From positions 1 through 64,000 of the forward strand of contig NZ_JYIV01000019.1 of NCBI RefSeq assembly GCF_000956405.1: 64,000 nucleotides of DNA. The letters are read 5' to 3'. The position numbers were made by a program, and so were the translations under genes. The notes under the pieces are model-generated. The model was not told the origin of the DNA. It worked only from the letters and a program-made list of their open reading frames with translations, and made no database searches. Below, in pieces: positions 58,427 to 64,000 of the stretch (position 1 is the first letter of the stretch; each line of letters opens with the position of its first letter). Source of the stretch: Microbacterium oxydans (lineage in GTDB: Bacteria > Actinomycetota > Actinomycetes > Actinomycetales > Microbacteriaceae).

Positions 58427-59312
58427 GGTGGACGAACCTTTCGTGGGGGAGATCGGTGCGGCGCGCGAGAAGCCGCGCTCCGTCGAGGGCATCGCCGTGG
58501 GCGGGCACGACCCGACGCCCGGCTTCCTGCAGCGACGATGTCAGCTGCTGACGGAACCACACATGGTCGGTCAGGCCGCCGTGGAGCACGACGTCGGTGG
58601 TGAGGGAGGATGCGGCTGTCGCCGTTGCCGTGAGCAGGTCGATGCCCTCGGCCACGATCGCGGAGGCGGCACCGTCGCCGTCCTGCGCGGCATCGAGCAC
58701 GAGGGGCGCGAGCGTCGCGAGGCGCCGTGGAAGGGGTTCGCCGCCCGCGAGCCAGGTCTGGATGTCCGAGACGCCGCCGATCGGGCCGGCGATCGCCGCG
58801 GTGAGGGCCGTGCTCGGCGCCAGCGAGTCGTTCGCGCGCAGCACGGCGCGCAACGCTTCCCGCCCGAGCCACGAGCCGCTGCCGAGGTCGCCGAGTTCCG
58901 GGCCCCATCCGTCGACCAGGCGCGCACCGTCGGAGTCGATGCCCAACGCGGCCGCTCCGGTGCCCGCGATGAGGAGCACACCCGCGTCGCCGTCGAGGGC
59001 TCCCGCGTGAGCCGTGACCACGTCGGATGCGACGGCGGTCTCCGCCCCTGTCGCCGTGGCGAGCGATGAGGCCAGATCCCGCGCGGCATCGGGTGCGAGC
59101 CATGCCCCGGCCGCACCGACGCCGATCAGCTGCAGTCCGTCTTCTCCGGACAGATGCGGCAGGATCGCCTCGAGCGCGCTCTGCACCCCACCCGCTGCGG
59201 CGAGCCCTGGCGCTCCGACACCGGCACGCTCGACTCGTCGGCCGGGACCGGTGACGACCACGCGGCACCGCGACTTGCCGAGATCGACGGATACCGTCAC
59301 CCGCGCATCCAT
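58416..59312 (-). CDS. BadF/BadG-type N-acetylglucosamine (amino-sugar) kinase
   Basis: 298 residues from ATG 59312 (GGGAGGGCCG upstream); a longer frame is not needed. ASKHA fold: VSVDLGKSRCRVVV phosphate loop 1, IGVGAAGAWL, VLLIAGTGAAALGID loop 2, WGPELGDLGSGSWLGREAL (the GDEGS-like signature) and VVLHGGLTDHVWF. In this context it likely phosphorylates GlcNAc, MurNAc or anhydro-MurNAc released from the wall. Coupled to murQ. Confidence 0.92.
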   Translation of the reverse strand: MDARVTVSVDLGKSRCRVVVTGPGRRVERAGVGAPGLAAAGGVQSALEAILPHLSGEDGLQLIGVGAAGAWLAPDAARDLASSLATATGAETAVASDVVTAHAGALDGDAGVLLIAGTGAAALGIDSDGARLVDGWGPELGDLGSGSWLGREALRAVLRANDSLAPSTALTAAIAGPIGGVSDIQTWLAGGEPLPRRLATLAPLVLDAAQDGDGAASAIVAEGIDLLTATATAASSLTTDVVLHGGLTDHVWFRQQLTSSLQEAGRRVVPAHGDALDGARLLARRTDLPHERFVHRAE

Positions 59313-59409
59313 CGGCCCTCCCGAGTTCGGTGAAAAAGTCTGTGAAAAGAGCCTACATCGGAAGTAGACTCGGCAAAAAGAATTTACAACCCACCACGCC
59401 GGAGGACGG
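59313..59409. promoter_or_regulatory. Divergent control region of the murQ operon and RpiR gene
   Basis: AT-rich for this genome. Holds direct repeats GTGAAAAA / GTGAAAAG, an AGTCT...AGACT dyad, and TAGACT (59365-59370) as a likely -10 for the plus-strand regulator. RpiR-type operators usually carry such A/T-rich half-sites; the exact site is not resolved. Confidence 0.4.
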
Positions 59410-60267
59410 ATGAGCATCCAGTCGACGATCGAGGCCGCAGCATCCACACTGACCCCCTCCCTCGCCCGCATCGCCCTCGTCGTGCGCGAGAACCCCTCCG
59501 TCGTGATCGACAGCACCATCAACGAGCTGGCCGCGGAGTGCGACACCTCGGTCGCCTCGGTCGTGCGTTTCTGCCGAGCGATCGGTTTCAGCGGATATGC
59601 ACCGCTGCGCATGGCCCTGGCCGCCGAACTCGGCAAGGAGGCCGCACAGTTCTCGGCTCGGGGCGCCTACGGGTCGGAGATCTCGGAATCCGACACCCTG
59701 CAGGAGGCCGTGTCGAAGCTCGCGTCGCTCGAGCTGCTGGCGATCGAGGAGACCGTCGCCCGCCTCGACTTCGACGTGCTCGAGGCCGCCGTCGACGCGA
59801 TCGACCGCGCGGAGCGCATCCTGCTCTACGGTCTCGGCGCCAGCCGATTCGTGGCAGAGGACCTCAGCCACAAGCTGCTCCGGGTCGGCCGCAACGCGCA
59901 CATGCCCGCAGACCCCCACGAAGCCGTCGCCGTATCGGCGCTGCCCACAGCGAGGACGGTCGCGATCGGTTTCTCGCACTCGGGCTCGACCATCGAGACC
60001 GTGCGGTTCCTGGAGACCGCGCGTGCGAGCGGCGCGACCACGATCGCAGTCACCTCCGCCAAGGACTCCGCGCTCACCCGTGCGGCCGACCACGCGCTGT
60101 TCACCGAGGTGCGCGAGTCGAGCTTCCGCGCGGGGGCGATGGTGAGTCGTATCGCCCAGCTCACGCTCGTGGACTGCCTGTTCCTCGGCGTCGCGAAGCG
60201 TCGATACACCGAGACGGTCGATGCCCTGCAGCGCACGGGACAGGCGACGCGGGAGCTTCGCGGCTGA
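59410..60267 (+). CDS. MurR/RpiR-family transcriptional regulator
   Basis: 285 residues. N-terminal HTH_6 domain (TINELAAECDTSVASVVRFCRAIGFSG at about 38-64) and a C-terminal SIS sugar-phosphate-binding domain (ILLYGLGASRFVAEDLSHKLLRVG, AIGFSHSGSTIETV). GGAGG precedes the ATG. Divergent from the NagK-like kinase and murQ, so it most likely senses MurNAc-6-P or GlcNAc-6-P and controls wall-sugar recycling. Confidence 0.94.
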   Translation: MSIQSTIEAAASTLTPSLARIALVVRENPSVVIDSTINELAAECDTSVASVVRFCRAIGFSGYAPLRMALAAELGKEAAQFSARGAYGSEISESDTLQEAVSKLASLELLAIEETVARLDFDVLEAAVDAIDRAERILLYGLGASRFVAEDLSHKLLRVGRNAHMPADPHEAVAVSALPTARTVAIGFSHSGSTIETVRFLETARASGATTIAVTSAKDSALTRAADHALFTEVRESSFRAGAMVSRIAQLTLVDCLFLGVAKRRYTETVDALQRTGQATRELRG

Positions 60268-60315
60268 GCATCACCACGGTCTGCCGCGCACCGTCGGAAT
60301 GTCGGTGGCCCATGA

Positions 60316-60327
60316 TGGACTGAGTCC
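60316..60327 (+). promoter_or_regulatory. Possible leaderless-type -10 before HNH gene
   Basis: TGGACT (60316-60321), six bases, ATG at 60328; weak because the second base is G. Confidence 0.25.
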
Positions 60328-61776
60328 ATGAACGCCCTGCTCGACGCGACCGACACCCAGATGGCGCTGCTCGCCGATCTGGTCGCGTCGCTCGAGGTGG
60401 CAGAGGCCACGCTGAGCAGCATGCAGGCCGCGCGCGACGGCATGCTGGCGATGGCGGGGCGCCTTGCCGTCGACATCGCCCGCGCCGCCGAGCACCCCGA
60501 TCGAGGAGACATGGCCATCCGCGCGGTGGCCGCCGAGATCGGTGCCGCGCAGCACGTGAGCGACCGCGCGGTGGAACGGCGGATGGCCGACGCCTCCTGG
60601 CTGGTCGAGCGCTTCCCGGCGGTGTGGCAGGCCCAAGGAGAGGGGCGCATCAGCGCGGCGCACTCACGCGTCATCGTCGATGCGGGCGCACACCTCGAGC
60701 ACGCGGCAGACCGACAGGCGTTCGCTGACGAGGCGGTGGAACTGGCCGAGGGCGAGTCCCCGAACCGGCTGCGCAGGCTCGTCCGCCGGCTCGCGGAGCG
60801 GTTCCAGGAGCGCACGCTCACCGAGAGGCACCTCGATGCGCGCGAGAAGCGACGGGTCTGGGTGCGCGACCTCGACGACGGCATGGCCGAGCTCGGCGTA
60901 CAGGCTCCGGCCGTGCTCGTGCACGGCATTTTCGATCGGCTCTCGCAGATGGCTCATGCGGTGAAGGACCAGAGCTGCGTCGCCGTCCATGACCACGCCA
61001 CCGATGAGCAGGCCACCGTCGAACAGACTCCCGTTGAGCACACCCCCGATGCGCGTACGGTCGATCAGCTGCGCACAGACCTGCTGACCGACCTCGTGCT
61101 GACCGGAACGCCCACAGGACACGACACCGTCGACGGCCTGCTCGGAGAGATCCAGGCCCGCGTCGAGGTCACGGTTCCGGTGATGACCCTGATGGACCGC
61201 GACGATGCCCTACGACGGAGTCTCCCGTTCATGCCCGGTTCCATGTCGCCGTCGGGAGGCTCCGCGTCACCGCCGGCCGAGCTCGACGGTGTGGTTCCGA
61301 TCGACCCGGCGACGGCGCGGACACTCGCCGGTCAGGCCTCCGGCTGGGATCGGGTGCTCACGCATCCGATCTCCGGCGAGATGCTGGCGGTGGATCGCTA
61401 CCGGCCGAACGCGCAGCTGCGACGACACCTTCGAGCCCGAGATCAACGATGCCGCTTCCCCGGCTGCGGGATCGTCGCCCGGAAGTGCGACCTCGACCAC
61501 AACCATGCGGCAGCGAGCGGCGGCGCCACCTGCGCCTCGAACCTGTCCGCGTTCTGCCGACGACATCACATGCTCAAACACCATTCCCCCTGGCATGTCG
61601 AGCAGCGCCCCGGTGGCGTCCTGGAATGGACGAGCCCGACCGGGCGCGAGTACATCGACCGCCCACCGTCCCAGAACACGGTGGTGTTCTCGGACGAGTC
61701 ACCGCCAGACGAGCGGTCACCAGACGAGCGGTCACCAGACGAGTCACCGCCAGACACAGTTCGCCCGCGCTTCTGA
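60328..61776 (+). CDS. DUF222 / HNH endonuclease protein with PDERS repeat tail
   Basis: 482 residues. DUF222 region (about 15-330) and HNH domain: CRFPGCGIVARKCDLDHNHAA (CxxxC spacing and DHNH), ATCASNLSAFCRRHHMLKHH. After the nuclease comes LEWTSPTGREY, common in this family, then a tail of four 5-residue repeats (DESPP, DERSP, DERSP, DESPP). Same repeated-gene family as 44058-45437 but only distantly similar, so not a recent duplicate. No terminal inverted repeats seen around it. Confidence 0.9.
   Translation: MNALLDATDTQMALLADLVASLEVAEATLSSMQAARDGMLAMAGRLAVDIARAAEHPDRGDMAIRAVAAEIGAAQHVSDRAVERRMADASWLVERFPAVWQAQGEGRISAAHSRVIVDAGAHLEHAADRQAFADEAVELAEGESPNRLRRLVRRLAERFQERTLTERHLDAREKRRVWVRDLDDGMAELGVQAPAVLVHGIFDRLSQMAHAVKDQSCVAVHDHATDEQATVEQTPVEHTPDARTVDQLRTDLLTDLVLTGTPTGHDTVDGLLGEIQARVEVTVPVMTLMDRDDALRRSLPFMPGSMSPSGGSASPPAELDGVVPIDPATARTLAGQASGWDRVLTHPISGEMLAVDRYRPNAQLRRHLRARDQRCRFPGCGIVARKCDLDHNHAAASGGATCASNLSAFCRRHHMLKHHSPWHVEQRPGGVLEWTSPTGREYIDRPPSQNTVVFSDESPPDERSPDERSPDESPPDTVRPRF
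61693..61752 (+). repeat. Four tandem 15-bp repeats at the HNH gene 3' end
   Basis: GACGAGTCACCGCCA, GACGAGCGGTCACCA twice, GACGAGTCACCGCCA: two unit types in mirror order A-B-B-A, in frame with the gene and encoding DE(S/R)(P/S)P. Confidence 0.9.
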
Positions 61777-61857
61777 GGGCACGCTGCAGGTGCGCGCCTA
61801 CGGTCAGTCCGCGGACCCGTCTGCGCGACCGTGGACCCACTCGCCCCTGGAAACGAA

Positions 61858-61891
61858 CGAGCCGCCCGGACCAGAGGGTCCGGGCGGCTCG
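61858..61891. terminator. Strong bidirectional terminator
   Basis: Perfect 15-bp stem (CGAGCCGCCCGGACC / GGTCCGGGCGGCTCG), 4-base loop, between the convergent HNH and sugar-binding-protein genes. TTCGTTT follows on the minus strand. Confidence 0.9.
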
Positions 61892-61927
61892 TGTTCCGCG
61901 ACGACAGGCGTCACAGAGTGCGGGGTC

Positions 61928-63043
61928 TTACTGGTACGACTTCACGATCTCGAGGAGGCTCGGGACGTTGGCGTAGGCCTCTGCCGCGTTCTCCTTGGTG
62001 ACGATGATCGGGTCGAGCAGGTAAGCCGGAACGACCTTCACGCCGTTGTCGTACTGCTCGGTGTCGTTGACGTCGACCTTCTCGCCCTTCTGGAGCTGGC
62101 CGACCATCTTGATCGACTGCTCGACGAGGAGCGTGGTGTCCTTGTTGATCGTGGAGTACTGCACACCCTCCATGATCGACTTGACCGACTCGACCTCGGA
62201 GTCCTGACCCGTGACCACCGGGACCGGCTTGCCCGCACCCTGCACCGAGGTGATGATGGCGCGAGCGAGGGTGTCGTTCGGGGACAGGACGCCGTCGAGC
62301 GTCTCGGAGCTGTACGTCGACGTCAGGATCGAGTCCATGCGGCGCTGAGCGTTCTCCGCCTTCCAGCCCTCGGTCGCCGTCTGGGCGATCTCGGTCTGAC
62401 CCGAGACGACCTTCAGCGTGCCGTCGTCGATCTTCGGCTGCAGCACGTCCATCGCACCGTTGAAGAACACGGCCGAGTTCGCGTCATCGGGCGAACCCGA
62501 GAACAGCTCGATGTTGTACGGAGCCTCGTGACCCGCGCGCTCGGCGAGTCCGTCGAGCAGAGCCTGACCCTGCAGCTGACCGACCTTGAAGTTGTCGAAC
62601 GCGACGTAGTAGTCGACGGCCTCGGTGTTCTCGATCAGACGGTCGTACGCGATGACGGTGACGCCGGCGTCACGGGCGGCCTCGACCTGCGTGGCGAGCT
62701 GCTTGCCGTCCTTCGCGCCGATGATGATGACCTTGGCGCCACCGGTGACCATCGCCTGGATCTGGTTCTGCTGCTCGGCGACCGTGTTGCTGGCCGGTGC
62801 GTACTGCACGTCCGGCTTGAATCCGGCCTTCTTCAGGCCGTCCGTGAACAGCTGACCGGCGAGGACCCAGTTCTCCGAGGTCTTGTCCGGAAGCGCGACA
62901 CCGATCGTGGCGTCGGCGGCGAAGCCCTTGGCGGTCTCCTCCCCCGCTCCCGATCCGGTGCCACCGCGCTCCGAGGAGCAGCCGGTGAGGGCGAAAGCGC
63001 CCGCGACGACAAGCGCTGTCGCCGACAGAAGAATCTTCTTCAT
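61928..63043 (-). CDS. Sugar ABC transporter substrate-binding lipoprotein (ChvE/XylF-like)
   Basis: 371 residues. Lipoprotein signal with FALTGC (Cys22), then a Ser/Gly linker. Periplasmic-binding-protein type I fold: IGVALPDKTSENWVLAGQLF, ASNTVAEQQNQIQAMV, IIIGAKDGKQLATQVEAARDAGVTVIAYDRLI, YVAFDNFKVGQLQG, VLSPNDTLARAIITSVQ and VVTGQDSEV. Closest in style to ChvE/multiple-monosaccharide or xylose binders. Unusually lies after the permease gene, so it is the last gene of its operon; an intercistronic stem and the strong terminator may keep its message abundant. Confidence 0.95.
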   Translation of the reverse strand: MKKILLSATALVVAGAFALTGCSSERGGTGSGAGEETAKGFAADATIGVALPDKTSENWVLAGQLFTDGLKKAGFKPDVQYAPASNTVAEQQNQIQAMVTGGAKVIIIGAKDGKQLATQVEAARDAGVTVIAYDRLIENTEAVDYYVAFDNFKVGQLQGQALLDGLAERAGHEAPYNIELFSGSPDDANSAVFFNGAMDVLQPKIDDGTLKVVSGQTEIAQTATEGWKAENAQRRMDSILTSTYSSETLDGVLSPNDTLARAIITSVQGAGKPVPVVTGQDSEVESVKSIMEGVQYSTINKDTTLLVEQSIKMVGQLQKGEKVDVNDTEQYDNGVKVVPAYLLDPIIVTKENAAEAYANVPSLLEIVKSYQ

Positions 63044-63067
63044 GTGATCTCTTTCTCTGGTGTGTGA

Positions 63068-63102
63068 AGGTCCAGGTGCGCGTGCGGTACGCGCCTGGGC
63101 CT
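63068..63102 (-). promoter_or_regulatory. Intercistronic hairpin between permease and binding protein
   Basis: Stem built from CCAGG/CCTGG and CGCGT/ACGCG with a short bulge, extended by AGG/CCT at the base. Sits in the 62-base gap before the binding-protein gene; a probable mRNA-processing or stabilising element. Confidence 0.5.
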
Positions 63103-63105
63103 CTA

Positions 63106-64000
63106 CTATCCGCGCGTCTCTTCGACGGCGGGGGCTTCGTACTTCTGGCTGGTGGGGTAGTTCGTCTTGGTCGGATCGAACGTGTCGGTGGCCGGATCCT
63201 GCTTGCGGCCGAAGCGACGAGTGAGGAAGCCGATGATCGACGGGCGGCCCTGCTGCTTGTTCCAGACGTCGACACCCACGGCGAACAGGAGCACGAGGCC
63301 CTTGATCATCGACACCACGTCGGCGCCGGCACCCAGCAGGGCGAGGCCGTTGTTGAGGAAGGCCATCACGAGACCACCGATGATCGACCCGATCACGGTT
63401 CCGATTCCACCCGAGACGGCCGCGCCACCGATGAAGACCGAGGCGATCGCGTCGAGCTCCCAGCCGTTGCCGTCCTGTGGGCCCGATGCGGTCGCCCTGG
63501 CGACGTAGATCATGCCGGCCAGCGATGCGAGCACCGACATGTTCATCATCACGAAGAAGTCGACCCAGCGGTCCTTCACACCCGACAGTCGCGCGGCCTG
63601 CCGGTTGCCGCCGACCGCGTAGATGTGGCGACCGAAGACGGTGTTGTTCGTGATGAACGAGTAGAGGATGACGAGTGCGAGCAGGATGATGCCGGAGATC
63701 GGGAAGCTGGTGCCCTCACGCCCGGTGGCGAACAGCCAGCCGGCGATCAGGATCACGGCGGAGATCAGCACGACCTTGGTGACGCTGACCCACGCCGGCG
63801 CCATATCGGCGCCCATCTTGCGCTGGATGCGACGGGTGCGGATCTCCCAGAACACGATCCACGCGACGCCGAGAAGGGCGAGGAGCATCGTGAGCACGTT
63901 GAACGGGACGGGGATGAACGGCAGCTCGGGCAGGTACCCCGCGCCGATCACCTTGAAGCCCTGCGGCACCGGCACGGACTGCGAGTCGCCGACCCACTGG
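63106..64000 (-). CDS. Sugar ABC transporter permease (MmsB/GguB/XylH-like), partial at right edge
   Basis: The frame is open to the right edge; about 298 C-terminal residues are visible, while the family has about 400. A GTG at 63975 is internal, not the start. Multiple transmembrane helices; FGRHIYAVGGNRQAARLSGV and GGAAVSGGIGTVIGSIIGGLVMAFLNNGLALLG are hallmarks of the RbsC/XylH/GguB permease family. The tail after residue 250 (TRRFGRKQDPATDTFDPTKT) is hydrophilic. Partner of the ChvE-like binding protein; the ATPase gene should lie beyond 64000. Confidence 0.93.
   Translation of the reverse strand, partial: QWVGDSQSVPVPQGFKVIGAGYLPELPFIPVPFNVLTMLLALLGVAWIVFWEIRTRRIQRKMGADMAPAWVSVTKVVLISAVILIAGWLFATGREGTSFPISGIILLALVILYSFITNNTVFGRHIYAVGGNRQAARLSGVKDRWVDFFVMMNMSVLASLAGMIYVARATASGPQDGNGWELDAIASVFIGGAAVSGGIGTVIGSIIGGLVMAFLNNGLALLGAGADVVSMIKGLVLLFAVGVDVWNKQQGRPSIIGFLTRRFGRKQDPATDTFDPTKTNYPTSQKYEAPAVEETRG

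Noticed and set aside
1..64000. tRNA, rRNA or tmRNA genes
   Set aside because: No cloverleaf with a TTCGA/TTCAA-type arm and acceptor pairing and no rRNA-like stretch was recognised by eye in the intergenic regions; a covariance search would settle it.

Overview
The window is very GC-rich, gene-dense DNA from a Gram-positive actinobacterium. The best fit is Microbacteriaceae, probably Microbacterium or a close relative. Support comes from the gene order mfd / hexapeptide protein / phosphotransferase-aminotransferase, an FMN-riboswitch ribD-ribE-ribBA-ribH operon, GTP-type PEP carboxykinase divergent from a RamB-like regulator, DUF222-HNH genes, many ATGA overlaps, and leaderless promoters of TANNNT-N6-start geometry. 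I saw no rRNA, tRNA, CRISPR array, phage module or recognisable insertion sequence. No gene-free gap exceeds about 280 bases.

Layout. 1-5603 (minus): mfd, a gamma-carbonic-anhydrase-like hexapeptide protein, and a phosphotransferase/aminotransferase running off the left edge. 5682-7183 (plus): GNAT acetyltransferase and an Fpg/Nei glycosylase. 7263-10894: FMN riboswitch and riboflavin operon. 11288-21457 (minus) with a divergent IclR gene: a betaine-type ABC importer followed without real gaps by a formaldehyde-activating-enzyme homologue, a beta-hydroxyacid dehydrogenase, an aldehyde dehydrogenase, an SDR, a VAO-type FAD oxidase and an FGGY kinase. This combination is the most novel-looking system in the window. 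22461-25058: small hypothetical, phosphoesterase, MHS transporter. 25311-27481: tiny HTH protein and ABC exporter. 27482-31175: a 19-bp-periodic inverted repeat block, pck and a RamB-like regulator.

31202-36072: AlkZ-like winged-helix protein, GapB-type GAPDH, a paired SMR exporter with a structured leader, and a YtcJ-type amidohydrolase. 36190-43794 (minus): oligopeptide-type ABC importer with a permease-ATPase fusion, TetR regulator, alpha/beta hydrolase and a methyltransferase-like protein with degenerate SAM motifs. 44058-46270: DUF222-HNH gene, small hypothetical and DUF4259 gene, with short tandem repeats. 46295-53438: a dehydrogenase/esterase cluster (two AKRs lacking the catalytic His, SDR, Zn-ADH, two HSL esterases, Bcr/CflA MFS).

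53448-56763: DUF5134 membrane protein, TetR regulator and copper amine oxidase, linked by two similar operator-like sites. 56788-60267: SDR, murQ, NagK-like kinase and a divergent RpiR/MurR regulator for amino-sugar or MurNAc recycling. 60328-61776: second DUF222-HNH gene. 61928-64000: sugar ABC importer (binding protein and permease), permease cut by the right edge.

The picture is a soil- or plant-associated heterotroph with core metabolism interspersed with substrate-specific, locally regulated uptake and catabolism clusters. Functions are assigned by reading motifs, without database searches.
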